Source: Salegentibacter sp. 24 (GTDB taxonomy: Bacteria; Bacteroidota; Bacteroidia; Flavobacteriales; Flavobacteriaceae). From it: a stretch of 64,000 nucleotides of DNA. The notes below the pieces were generated by a model. That model was not told the DNA's origin, did no database searches, and saw nothing but the letters and a program-made list of their open reading frames with translations. Made by a program: the position numbers and the translations under genes. Shown in pieces: positions 1-8,130 of the stretch. Numbering within the stretch: position 1 is the stretch's first letter; every line of letters starts with the position of its first letter. Where the stretch lies: contig NZ_SNWE01000008.1 in NCBI RefSeq assembly GCF_004362395.1, positions 106,415-170,414 of the forward strand. Reading direction: 5' to 3'.

Positions 1-2115
1 ATTCATAAAGTACATGGGGTTCATATCCATTTGAAGGTTTTTAGCTTCACTTCTATAGAATCCGAATAACTGAAAGGTCAGTTTATCGGTGGCCTTAAAA
101 GTATGGTTAGATCTAAAGGTCCAGGCAGTGTTGTTGGTTTCTAAATATGATGTTCCAACTACCCCTTTTAATTTCTGACTGTAGAGTTCAAAATTGGTAT
201 TGGTACTCCACCAGTCGGTAAATTTATAATTGGTGCCAAGCTCCAGACCATAAGCATTATTATCTTCAAAATTGGCAAATTGTAACAGAAGCGAACCTTC
301 TTCATTGGGATCTTCTATAAAAACCTGACTGATCTCATCATTAATATTTCTGAAAAATATTCCGGCAGTTACACTTCCCTTCTTTTTGATATTTCGCGTA
401 TAATTAAACTCTAAGGAATTGGTGAATTGCGGGTCTAATTCCGGATTTCCGGAAACAGTTAACCTCGGTGTGCTTATCTCCCGAATAGGGCTTACCTGTC
501 CAAAACCTGGGCGGTCAACCCGTCTACTGTAACTAATCTGGTAAGAATTCGCTTGGCTTGGGGTATAGTTTAGAAAACCACTTGGATATATATTGAAATA
601 TTCATCGGTAAAGATTTTTTCGCCATTATACACAGCATTTACCTTGAAATTCTCTAAACGAGCACCCAACTGATATGACCATCTTTCGAAATTTTGTCCG
701 TATGTGGTATAAAACGAATAGATATCTCTTTTATACTGGTAGGTAGCATTGTTTAGAAAGTCGCTGGTAGTATTGTAATGATTATCGGTATCCAGAAGCC
801 GGGCTTCGGCGCCAACTTCCAGTTTACTGTTTTCAGAGAGCGGATTTTCATAATCCACATTGGCAATAAAATTTTCCCGGGTTTCCTTAACATGGTCACG
901 GTAATCTGTAAGTTCTTCGGTGTTTCCTTCGAAATTAAATACCGAATTTTCATCTTCATCAAAGGTGTTATAATCTAATTCGAATAATACTTTATGCCCT
1001 TCTTTATTAAACTTCCGGTCGTAAGCAAAATTATAAGTACTGTTGATATTATCGTAGTTAGCATCTATAATTTGTGCAAGGTTGAGTTCAGGGTTATTTG
1101 GGTAAATAATTCTTAAGGCTCCTAAAGGCCCCCCGTTATAATGATTTTGATTGGTGTAAAATGAAAATGTATTCTTATCATTCAAATATAAATCTACCCC
1201 AAGCTTGTATAAAAAAGAAGCTCTGGAATTGATGATATCAAAAGCCTGTCTGTAATTATCTTCGGTGAAATAGATTCTTCCAAGATTTTTACGCTTGCCA
1301 AATTGTGCACCAAAATTTCCGTAAAAATTCAGTTTACCTTTCCGGTAGTTCATATCTAAACTACCATTATACCTGGTATTTTCGCCGATTGTTACCCCGG
1401 TATTCAGATTTCCGTTGAAACCGTCATTGGCATTTTTATGGAGTATAATATTGATGATCCCGCTCATCCCTTCAGGATTGTATTTGGCTGAGGGATTTGT
1501 GATTAATTCAATGGTTTTAATCGAAGTTGAAGGGATTTGTTTTAGCAGTTGTGCAGCATCCATACTGGTTGGTTTCCCGTCTATAAGAATGCGTACATTG
1601 GAATTTCCACGTAGCGAAATATTTCCATTCTGGTCTACATTTACAGAGGGTACATTGTTCATTATTTCTGAAGCGCTGGCTCCGGTGGTGGTAAGGTCTT
1701 TTCCGACATTGATTACCTTTCGATCTATTCTTTGTTCAATCGTTGTACGTTCAGCTATAACTGTAACTCCATCCAGCATTGCTACATCAGCCTCTAATTC
1801 AATAGTTCCAAAATTGAGAGTGTTGTGGTTTTTGGTAATTTCAATTTCTTTGGAAAAAGGTTTGTAACCCATAAACTGAATCTTAAATAGGTAAGTTCCA
1901 GTAGGGATTTTCTCAATGGTAAAAGTCCCGTCTATAGCAGAGGTGTTTCCAGAAACCAACTTGGTTTCCATATCGAAAATGCTAATAGTAGCGTAGGGAA
2001 TAGGCTCTTGCAGTTCGGCGTCTATAACTAAACCCGAAATTTTGCCTACGGGTTCTGTTGCCTGTGCAGCAAAACTGCTTATAAATAAAGCTAAGAATAA
2101 AAATAACTGTTTCAT
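1..2115 (-). CDS. TonB-dependent receptor with CarboxypepD_reg-like plug (C-terminus outside the window)
   Basis: This is an outer-membrane receptor of the outer-membrane-beta-barrel (OMP_b-brl_3) type. The frame is open from the ATG at 2115 down to base 1, so 705 codons are visible and the C-terminal barrel end is missing. It begins with a Sec signal peptide (MKQLFLFLALFISSFA). A carboxypeptidase-regulatory-like Ig domain follows (GKISGLVIDAELQEPIPYA), then a plug domain with NVDQNGNISLRGNSNVRILI near residue 160, then strands rich in aromatic residues and Asn. Such proteins import large ligands using TonB energy. The substrate cannot be told, because no SusD partner or regulator lies in view. 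Two palindromes lie upstream and may control it. The family call is firm; the function in detail is not. Confidence 0.9.
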   Translation of the reverse strand, partial: MKQLFLFLALFISSFAAQATEPVGKISGLVIDAELQEPIPYATISIFDMETKLVSGNTSAIDGTFTIEKIPTGTYLFKIQFMGYKPFSKEIEITKNHNTLNFGTIELEADVAMLDGVTVIAERTTIEQRIDRKVINVGKDLTTTGASASEIMNNVPSVNVDQNGNISLRGNSNVRILIDGKPTSMDAAQLLKQIPSTSIKTIELITNPSAKYNPEGMSGIINIILHKNANDGFNGNLNTGVTIGENTRYNGSLDMNYRKGKLNFYGNFGAQFGKRKNLGRIYFTEDNYRQAFDIINSRASFLYKLGVDLYLNDKNTFSFYTNQNHYNGGPLGALRIIYPNNPELNLAQIIDANYDNINSTYNFAYDRKFNKEGHKVLFELDYNTFDEDENSVFNFEGNTEELTDYRDHVKETRENFIANVDYENPLSENSKLEVGAEARLLDTDNHYNTTSDFLNNATYQYKRDIYSFYTTYGQNFERWSYQLGARLENFKVNAVYNGEKIFTDEYFNIYPSGFLNYTPSQANSYQISYSRRVDRPGFGQVSPIREISTPRLTVSGNPELDPQFTNSLEFNYTRNIKKKGSVTAGIFFRNINDEISQVFIEDPNEEGSLLLQFANFEDNNAYGLELGTNYKFTDWWSTNTNFELYSQKLKGVVGTSYLETNNTAWTFRSNHTFKATDKLTFQLFGFYRSEAKNLQMDMNPMYFMN

Positions 2116-2159
2116 TTTTTGATTGATTTTGATGATTAGTATGTTTAAAATAAATCCTT

Positions 2160-2173
2160 GTATTACATAATAC
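2160..2173. promoter_or_regulatory. Perfect palindrome upstream of TonB receptor
   Basis: GTATTA-CA-TAATAC is a perfect inverted repeat, and one further T/A pair extends it. It lies 45 bp upstream of the receptor start on the minus strand, a usual place for an operator. It shares the GTATT/AATAC half-site with the repeat at 2255-2281. The regulator is not in the window. Confidence 0.45.
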
Positions 2174-2254
2174 ATGAATCTTTTTTTTGGTAAATTCATA
2201 GTGTTGATGATTAGAATTTACCGGTTTTGATTGATGAACGACCCTTGTAAAATG

Positions 2255-2281
2255 TTATGCATTATACTTTGTATTGCATAA
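2255..2281. promoter_or_regulatory. Inverted repeat, second operator-like site
   Basis: The left arm TTATGCA..ATAC and the right arm GTAT.TGCATAA form a near-perfect inverted repeat with a short centre. It is about 140 bp upstream of the receptor start. Its inner GTAT/ATAC halves match the palindrome at 2160-2173, suggesting that one dimeric regulator binds both. The role as a binding site is inferred. Confidence 0.45.
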
Positions 2282-2549
2282 TAGATAAAGCTGTTTTTCA
2301 CTAATTTTGATCCTTCCTCTACTATAATAGACGAGTATAAAAATGAATTGTTACATTATTCTAAAAGATTTTTTTGAAAAAGCCATCCAAGAGTATTATC
2401 AATCATCATCTTTGAACCAAACTCGGAAGAAGGTACAATTTGACAAAATAAAACCTCTCAGACAGCCTCAAGCTATGATTCGGGTTTACTAACCATCACA
2501 TCTATATTCCCGTAACAATAGCTACCCTAAAGACTAACTAAAAGTATTT

Positions 2550-2580
2550 TTGTTACACTTGTGTTGAAAACCTAAATTTG
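2550..2580 (+). promoter_or_regulatory. Flavobacterial promoter of CoA-binding gene
   Basis: TTG at 2550-2552, a 20-bp spacer and TAAATTTG at 2573-2580 match the Bacteroidota sigma-A consensus TTG-N17-23-TAnnTTTG. The ATG follows only four bases later (2585), so the predicted transcript starts at or next to the initiation codon. Confidence 0.7.
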
Positions 2581-2584
2581 TGTT

Positions 2585-2947
2585 ATGGAGAAGAAAACTT
2601 TGGTCCTTGGAGCCTCGTTAAACCCAGCTCGATATTCGAATATTGCTATCAAAAGACTGATGAGATATAATCAGCCTACCGTGGCCATTGGTTTAAGAAA
2701 GGGAGAAGTGGAAGGAATAAAAATAGAAACCGAAAAAATCCCTTTTGAGAATATTGATACCGTCACACTCTACCTCGGACCACCTAGGCAGCAAGAATAT
2801 TATGATTATATTGTATCCTTACATCCTGTTCGGGTAATCTTCAATCCCGGTACAAAAAATCCAGAATTATATCAAATCCTCAGGGATGAGAATATTGAAG
2901 TCGAAATTGCCTGCACTTTAGTGATGCTTGGTACGAATCAATATTAA
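2585..2947 (+). CDS. CoA-binding domain protein (CoA_binding_2, YccU-like)
   Basis: This 120-residue protein is a single Rossmann-type CoA-binding domain. It opens with a beta strand and a nucleotide-binding loop (TLVLGASLNPARYSN). Near the C-terminus it has the HPVRVIFNPGTKNPEL segment followed by EVEIACTLVMLGTNQY, which is the usual end of the CoA_binding_2 family. Length and architecture fit stand-alone family members, whose cellular role is unknown. Its last 30 bp overlap the tail of the symporter gene on the other strand, so transcription converges here. The start is fixed by the promoter just upstream. Confidence 0.85.
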   Translation: MEKKTLVLGASLNPARYSNIAIKRLMRYNQPTVAIGLRKGEVEGIKIETEKIPFENIDTVTLYLGPPRQQEYYDYIVSLHPVRVIFNPGTKNPELYQILRDENIEVEIACTLVMLGTNQY

Positions 2948-4363
2948 TCCCAATAGGGTTAAAAATCCATTGAGGATTAAAATAAAGAACCCGAATTCAA
3001 AGCCAAACCAAACTAGGCTGTTTATACTTATTATATAGGATAAAATTGGCGCTAAAATCGCGACTATAGGTACGAATTTATCCTTTACCTTAATATTGGT
3101 AAATAGCCCTAAGGTATATAGGCCAAGCAATGGACCGTACGTATATCCTGCAAATTCAAAAAGTTTATTGATCACACTTTTATCAGCTATTGCATATTTA
3201 AAAATCAACATTACTGCAATAAACAAAATAGAAATAATAATATGAATTTGTTTCCTAATTCTCATTTGTTTGGTTTCTTCATAGCGCTTTTCGATATTCA
3301 GGATGTCAATACTGAAGGAAGTAGTAAGTGCGGTTAAAGTGCCATCGGCGCTTGAATATGCTGCTGCAATAAGTCCAAGAATAAAAAGAATCGCCACCCC
3401 AATTCCCAATTCTCCGCCGGTTGCGATAGCAGGAAAAAGTTCATCTTTAATGGCGTCAATTCCACTCAAATCTGCGTATTGGGTGAGCAATACTCCCAGG
3501 ATTAGAAACATCATATTTACCAGGGTGAGTACTATGGTAAAGGAAAACATATTTTTTTGAGCATCCTTTAGGTTTCGACAGGTAAGGTTTTTTTGCATCA
3601 TATCCTGGTCCAGTCCCGTCATTACAATAGCGATAAAGGCCCCGCTTACGAACTGCTTTATAAAATGATCGCTGCTTTTCCAGTCTTCGAAAAAGAAAAT
3701 TTTAGTCAAACCGCTTTCGGATAGATGATTGATCATCCCCCCTGCAGTAATGCCTAATTCATCTGAAAGGACCACTAAGGTGACTCCGAGTGCCAACAAC
3801 ATAAAAAACGTTTGCAGGGTATCAGTCCATACGACAGTTTTAATTCCACTTCTAAAAGTGTATAGCCAGATAAGGAAAATAGTGGCTGAAACAGTAACAT
3901 AATAGGGAACTCCTAATTCATCAAAAAGAATAAGTTGTAAAACATTCGCCACTAGAAAAAGTCTGAAGCTGGAGCCGACTATTCTTGAAAGTAAAAAAAA
4001 CGAAGCTCCTGTTTTATAAGAATATGTTCCGAAACGTGATTCCAGATAAGAATAAATAGAAGTAAGGTTCAACCTGTAATAGAGTGGAAGTAAAATGAGC
4101 CCTATTACGGCATAACCTACAGTATACCCCAGAACTACCTGGAAATAACTGAAACTGTCTGTGGCCACTGTTCCTGGTAATGAAATAAAGGTTACCCCGC
4201 TAAGCGAGGCGCCAATCATTCCGAAAGCTACAATGTACCAGGGCGACTCACGATTGGCACGAAAAAATTCAGCATTACTGCCGGCCCTGCTTGAAAAGAA
4301 AGAAACTAGAAATAATAGTCCGAAATATGCGGCGATTAAAATTAAAATCTGGTATGGTTGCAT
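2918..4363 (-). CDS. Sodium:solute symporter (SSS family)
   Basis: This 481-residue inner-membrane protein has about 13 hydrophobic segments, as expected for the sodium/solute symporter family. It has no cleaved signal; the first membrane span begins at residue 5. Typical motifs include GMIGASLSGVTFISLPG in the second helix region and GLIAAAYSSADGTLTALTT in the eighth, whose Ser/Thr pair is usual for the sodium site. The substrate cannot be read from sequence. The gene is divergent from recR and converges on the CoA-binding gene, overlapping its end by 30 bp. Confidence 0.9.
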   Translation of the reverse strand: MQPYQILILIAAYFGLLFLVSFFSSRAGSNAEFFRANRESPWYIVAFGMIGASLSGVTFISLPGTVATDSFSYFQVVLGYTVGYAVIGLILLPLYYRLNLTSIYSYLESRFGTYSYKTGASFFLLSRIVGSSFRLFLVANVLQLILFDELGVPYYVTVSATIFLIWLYTFRSGIKTVVWTDTLQTFFMLLALGVTLVVLSDELGITAGGMINHLSESGLTKIFFFEDWKSSDHFIKQFVSGAFIAIVMTGLDQDMMQKNLTCRNLKDAQKNMFSFTIVLTLVNMMFLILGVLLTQYADLSGIDAIKDELFPAIATGGELGIGVAILFILGLIAAAYSSADGTLTALTTSFSIDILNIEKRYEETKQMRIRKQIHIIISILFIAVMLIFKYAIADKSVINKLFEFAGYTYGPLLGLYTLGLFTNIKVKDKFVPIVAILAPILSYIISINSLVWFGFEFGFFILILNGFLTLLGLILIRTKHH

Positions 4364-4422
4364 GGAGTTAATTTTCTTGATTGACGAATTTACAAATTAA
4401 GCTTAAACTTTAACTGGCTTCC

Positions 4423-4452
4423 TTGAAATGAGCGCTAAAAGTCCTAAATTCG
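4423..4452 (+). promoter_or_regulatory. Promoter of recR
   Basis: TTG at 4423-4425, a 19-bp spacer and TAAATTCG at 4445-4452 (one mismatch from TAnnTTTG) form a good promoter. The recR ATG is at 4457, only four bases after the -7 box. This predicts a leaderless or nearly leaderless mRNA, as for the gene at 2585. Confidence 0.65.
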
Positions 4453-4456
4453 CTCT

Positions 4457-5074
4457 ATGGATTTTTCTTCAAAACTATTGGAACAGGCCGTAGATGAAAT
4501 GTCTCAACTTCCCGGCATAGGTAAACGCACAGCATTAAGGTTGGTCCTGCATATGCTTAAACAGCCCGAATCTCAAACCAAACAGCTGGCAGAGGCCCTC
4601 ACTAAACTTAGAACTGAAATAAAACTTTGTAAGAACTGTTATAATATTAGCGATACCGATCTTTGTGCTATTTGTAGCAACACTTCTCGAAATTCAGAAA
4701 TTGTTTGTGTAGTTGAAGATATTAGGGATGTGATGGCCATTGAAAATACTGATCAGTACCGTGGACATTACCACGTTTTAGGGGGGAAGATAAGCCCGAT
4801 GGATGGAATTGGACCTTCACAGCTAAGTATTAAACCTTTAATTGAAAAAGTACAGGCTGGAAAAGTAGAGGAAATCATTTTTGCTCTCAGTAGTACACTA
4901 GAGGGGGATACTACTAATTTTTACATTTACCGGCAATTGGAAGGCACAGGTGTAAAAACTTCCACTATAGCACGTGGGATTTCAGTGGGAGACGAGTTGG
5001 AATATGCCGATGAGGTGACCTTGGGAAGAAGTATAACTAACCGGGTTCCATTTGAGGATTCTACAAAGAGTTGA
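4457..5074 (+). CDS. recR: Recombination protein RecR
   Basis: RecR acts with RecO (and RecF) to load RecA on gapped DNA. The 205-residue protein has all family parts in order: an N-terminal helix-hairpin-helix ([12 protein letters not shown], about residues 18-29), a four-Cys zinc finger (CKNC...CAIC, about 58-73), and a Toprim domain beginning with [16 protein letters not shown]. The C-terminal Walker-B-like region includes [14 protein letters not shown]. The length is normal for RecR. The gene stands alone with its own promoter. A 261-bp spacer without clear genes separates it from the E2 gene downstream. Confidence 0.97.
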   Translation: MDFSSKLLEQAVDEMSQLPGIGKRTALRLVLHMLKQPESQTKQLAEALTKLRTEIKLCKNCYNISDTDLCAICSNTSRNSEIVCVVEDIRDVMAIENTDQYRGHYHVLGGKISPMDGIGPSQLSIKPLIEKVQAGKVEEIIFALSSTLEGDTTNFYIYRQLEGTGVKTSTIARGISVGDELEYADEVTLGRSITNRVPFEDSTKS

Positions 5075-5335
5075 AATCTCAATACTTTTTTACCCTAAAA
5101 CGCTATGACTTTTTTTAGTTCAGTATTCAGGTAAACTTCCGGGAAATCAATAATATTTCTATTCAAAAATTTAGTTTCAGCATTTGAAATTGTAATTTTA
5201 CCCGAAAGCGAATTTCCTTTCTGAAACATAAAAATTAGATAAAAAATTCATTTTATTGATTTTTTAATACTACTGAAGTTGAATTTTCATTAAATTCGCA
5301 AGCATAAACCTGAAAATAAGCTTTCAATTATAGAT

Positions 5336-6673
5336 ATGGCAAAGTTTGAACTTAAGCTACCAAAAATGGGCGAAAGTGTCGCCGAAGCAACAATTACCAA
5401 CTGGTTAAAAGAAGTTGGAGATACCATTGAGGCCGACGAACCGGTCCTTGAAATCGCTACCGACAAGGTTGATAGTGAGGTTCCCAGTGAAGTAGAAGGG
5501 ACATTGGTGGAGCGACTCTTTGAAGCCGATGATGTAGTGCAGGTAGGTCAAACTATAGCTATTATTGAAATCGAAGGCGAGCTTCCTGCTGACAATGATG
5601 ATGAACTGGATCTTGACCTCGATGAGGATGATAGGAAGGATGAATATGCTGATGAAGCAGCAACAATAGTGGAGAACGCTAAAGAAACTGCGGGTAGCAA
5701 AGATTTTTCTGAGGCTTCCAGGTTCTATTCACCCTTGGTGAAAAATATTGCCAAGGAGGAGGGCATCAGCCTTGATGAACTGGAATCTATAGAAGGAACG
5801 GGGAAAGATGGTCGCGTTACCAAAGATGATATTCTTAGCTACGTTGAAAACCGGGACACAGGAATTTCAGCTAACCAGGCACCAAAAGCTACCACGGCAG
5901 CTTCAGCGAATACTGGTAAAATGGCAGAAGCCAAAGCAAAATCTGAAACAGTAATACCATCAGGGGAAGATGAAATTATAGAGATGAGCCGAATGGGTAA
6001 AATGATTGCCCATCATATGATCGAAAGTACACAGACTTCTGCCCATGTACAGTCATTTATTGAGGTGGATGTGACCAACATCTGGAACTGGAGAAATAAA
6101 AATAAAAATGATTTTCAGAAAAAGGAAGGTGAAAAACTTACGTTTACCCCAATTTTTATGGAAGCCGTAGCCAAAGCGATTCGTGATTTTCCGATGATCA
6201 ACATTTCGGTGGATGGCGATAAAATTATTAAGAAAAAAAATATAAATCTCGGGATGGCCGCAGCGCTTCCAGATGGTAACTTAATTGTGCCGGTAATTAG
6301 GAATGCCGATCAACTTAATTTGGTAGGGCTTGCCAAAAAAGTGAACGACCTTGCTAACCGAGCACGTCAAAACAAATTAAAGCCCGATGATATTCAAGGA
6401 GGTACATATACCGTTACCAATGTTGGGACTTTTGGTAGTATAATGGGTACACCGTTAATTAATCAACCACAGGTTGCTATTTTAGCACTGGGGGCTATTA
6501 GGAAAGTACCTGCGGTAATTGAAACTCCTGATGGTGATTTTATAGGAATTCGTTACAAAATGTTCTTATCTCACAGTTATGACCACAGGGTAGTAAATGG
6601 TGCACTTGGGGGGCAGTTTGTACAACGAGTAGCCCAGTATTTAGAAGGTTTTGATAAAAATCGCGAAATATAG
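5336..6673 (+). CDS. Dihydrolipoamide acyltransferase (E2) of a 2-oxoacid dehydrogenase complex
   Basis: This is the E2 core subunit that moves acyl groups from E1 to CoA. An N-terminal lipoyl domain spans about residues 1-80, with the lipoylated Lys44 in EIATDKVDSEV. An acidic Asp/Glu linker follows. A peripheral subunit-binding domain begins near residue 130 (YSPLVKNIAKEEGI...GKDGRVTKDDI), and the catalytic domain fills the C-terminal half. The active-site motif near His417 reads DHRVVNG, with Asn where the usual HxxxDG has Asp. The specificity (branched-chain, pyruvate or oxoglutarate) cannot be fixed because no E1 or E3 gene is adjacent. A branched-chain complex is my best guess. Confidence 0.9.
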   Translation: MAKFELKLPKMGESVAEATITNWLKEVGDTIEADEPVLEIATDKVDSEVPSEVEGTLVERLFEADDVVQVGQTIAIIEIEGELPADNDDELDLDLDEDDRKDEYADEAATIVENAKETAGSKDFSEASRFYSPLVKNIAKEEGISLDELESIEGTGKDGRVTKDDILSYVENRDTGISANQAPKATTAASANTGKMAEAKAKSETVIPSGEDEIIEMSRMGKMIAHHMIESTQTSAHVQSFIEVDVTNIWNWRNKNKNDFQKKEGEKLTFTPIFMEAVAKAIRDFPMINISVDGDKIIKKKNINLGMAAALPDGNLIVPVIRNADQLNLVGLAKKVNDLANRARQNKLKPDDIQGGTYTVTNVGTFGSIMGTPLINQPQVAILALGAIRKVPAVIETPDGDFIGIRYKMFLSHSYDHRVVNGALGGQFVQRVAQYLEGFDKNREI

Positions 6674-6754
6674 CTGATGAATTGTTCAGAAAAATAGGCT
6701 GCCTAAAATGGAGGGCACTGAAAAAGTCCTTCAAGAAATTGAATTAAGATGAGT

Positions 6755-6794
6755 AAAAAGGAGTAGAAACCTAGTGTTTTTGCTCCTTTTTTTT
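6755..6794. terminator. Bidirectional terminator between E2 and BLUF genes
   Basis: The arms AAAAAGGAGTAGAAAC and GTTTTTGCTCCTTTTT pair over 16 positions with two mismatches and end in a T run on both strands. It sits between two converging genes, 82 bp after the E2 stop and right at the BLUF stop, so it can end both transcripts. Confidence 0.8.
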
Positions 6795-6795
6795 A

Positions 6796-7215
6796 TCAAA
6801 GGTTCCTTATGTAATTATTTAAAAGACGCAATGCTGGATGAACTTCAAGTTTTTTTTCATCATCAAAAAGTTGTTCTGTTTCCAGATTCTTATAACCCAG
6901 AATAGCAGTAGCCTCGTTGCTCTGAAGTTTTTTAAATGCCATGGACCAATCCGAAAAGGCACGTTCTTTACTAAAACCAGAGCTAATTTGGGTGATACTT
7001 TGGTGGCGTTTGTCCTGGGAAATTTTATTATATAACCAGTCAATATTATCCTCTCTTCCTTCAATGTACTGTATAAAACTTCCCTGGAAATAAATCAGCA
7101 TTCCCGTTACTGCAATAGCACTATTATTACTTCGGGATATCCTGAGTAATTCTTTTAAATTTTTATCGGTGATCACGTGACTTTGTCTGCTAATATAAGT
7201 CAGGTATTTAAGCAT
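6796..7215 (-). CDS. BLUF-domain blue-light photoreceptor (short, single domain)
   Basis: BLUF proteins sense blue light through non-covalently bound FAD. This 139-residue protein is one BLUF domain plus a short C-terminal helical cap, like the short PixD-type members. The photocycle residues are all visible: Tyr7 (YLTYIS), Asn31 (SRSNNSAIAVTGML), Gln49 (GSFIQYIEG), Trp90 and Met92 (FSDWSMAF). It carries no output domain, so it presumably signals through a partner protein. No obvious partner lies adjacent. It has its own promoter (TATCTTTG) 22 bp upstream of the start and shares a terminator with the E2 gene. Confidence 0.92.
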   Translation of the reverse strand: MLKYLTYISRQSHVITDKNLKELLRISRSNNSAIAVTGMLIYFQGSFIQYIEGREDNIDWLYNKISQDKRHQSITQISSGFSKERAFSDWSMAFKKLQSNEATAILGYKNLETEQLFDDEKKLEVHPALRLLNNYIRNL

Positions 7216-7236
7216 TTCAGATCATTTTATTCATTT

Positions 7237-7244
7237 CAAAGATA
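7237..7244 (-). promoter_or_regulatory. -7 element of BLUF gene
   Basis: CAAAGATA on the plus strand is TATCTTTG on the minus strand, a perfect TAnnTTTG box 22 bp upstream of the BLUF start. I do not see a TTG at ideal spacing upstream. Confidence 0.5.
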
Positions 7245-7317
7245 AAAAATGTAATCAACTATTGTTTATTAGCGTTCAAAAATGGAAGGTGTTAAAAACA
7301 AAGCCCATAAATTATAG

Positions 7318-7325
7318 TATCTTTG
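7318..7325 (+). promoter_or_regulatory. -7 element of exonuclease operon
   Basis: TATCTTTG is a perfect TAnnTTTG box. It lies 24 bp upstream of the ATG at 7349. It falls inside the longer reading frame that could begin at 7262, which argues that 7349 is the true start. A weak TTA stands in for the -33 TTG near 7292. Confidence 0.6.
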
Positions 7326-7348
7326 CCACCAAAATCAAGCTCCTTTTT

Positions 7349-8125
7349 ATGGAATTAAATCTAACCAGACCCATTTGTTTTTTTGACCTGGAAACCACCG
7401 GAACAAATGTGGCCAAAGACCGTATTGTAGAAATTGCCATCCTTAAAGTTTATCCTAATGGAAATAAGGAGAGCAAGACCTGGCTTGTAAATCCAGAAAT
7501 GCCTATCCCAAAAGAGGTGGTGGCCATTCATGGAATTTCAGATGAAAAAGTGGCTAATGAGCCAACGTTCAAAGAACTTGCTTCACAGGTTTACGAGATG
7601 ATAAAAGGCTGTGATTTGGGAGGTTATAATTCCAATCGTTTTGATATTCCATTACTGGTAGAAGAACTTTTAAGAGCCGGGGTCGATTTTGAGATGAAAA
7701 ACGTGGTGGCTGTAGATGTACAAACTATTTTTCATAAAAAAGAGCAACGAACTTTAGCAGCCGCCTACCAGTTTTACTGCGGGAAAGACCTTATTGATGC
7801 CCATAGCGCAGAAGCCGATACTACGGCGACTTACGAAGTGCTGAAATCGCAGTTGGATCGCTATGAGGATTTGCAAAACGATATGAAATATCTGGCCGAT
7901 TATTCATCAAGAAATAAATTTGCAGATTTCGCGGGGTTTATTGCCTATGATAAAAAAGGTAATGAAGTTTTTGCCTTCGGAAAATTTAGAGGTAAAAATG
8001 TAGAAAAGGTATTGGAAGACGAACCTGGCTATTTTGGGTGGATCCAAAATGCAGATTTCCCGCTATACACAAAAAAAGTTCTGACGGCAATAAAATTAAG
8101 AAAGCTAAATAACAAACTTTCCTGA
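7349..8125 (+). CDS. DnaQ-like 3'-5' exonuclease with C-terminal DUF3820-like domain
   Basis: The N-terminal part is a DEDD-type exonuclease. The first acidic motif is FFDLETTGTN with Asp13 and Glu15, the second region is GYNSNRFDIPLL, and the third is DAHSAEADTTATYEVL. The C-terminal 60 residues (AFGKFRGKNVEKVLEDEPGY, then GWIQNADFP) resemble the small DUF3820 module often fused to such exonucleases. I chose the ATG at 7349 (258 residues) rather than the in-frame ATG at 7262, because the promoter box lies between them and the extra N-terminus matches nothing. It leads a tight co-directional run to cinA. Its role is probably DNA or RNA trimming; the substrate is unknown. Confidence 0.85.
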   Translation: MELNLTRPICFFDLETTGTNVAKDRIVEIAILKVYPNGNKESKTWLVNPEMPIPKEVVAIHGISDEKVANEPTFKELASQVYEMIKGCDLGGYNSNRFDIPLLVEELLRAGVDFEMKNVVAVDVQTIFHKKEQRTLAAAYQFYCGKDLIDAHSAEADTTATYEVLKSQLDRYEDLQNDMKYLADYSSRNKFADFAGFIAYDKKGNEVFAFGKFRGKNVEKVLEDEPGYFGWIQNADFPLYTKKVLTAIKLRKLNNKLS

Positions 8126-8130
8126 TCAAA

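Larger units (their letters stand above)
2116..2584. other. Divergent intergenic region, receptor / CoA-binding gene
   Basis: This 469-bp AT-rich spacer separates two divergent genes. The half near the receptor holds two operator-like palindromes, annotated separately. The half near the CoA-binding gene ends in a good flavobacterial promoter. I see no convincing coding sequence between them. Confidence 0.6.

Noticed and set aside
1415..1867. 150-codon plus-strand open frame
   Set aside because: It lies wholly inside the TonB receptor on the other strand, and its translation has no domain features.
7262..7348. N-terminal extension of the exonuclease
   Set aside because: A perfect -7 promoter box lies inside it and the extra residues match nothing, so the start is at 7349.
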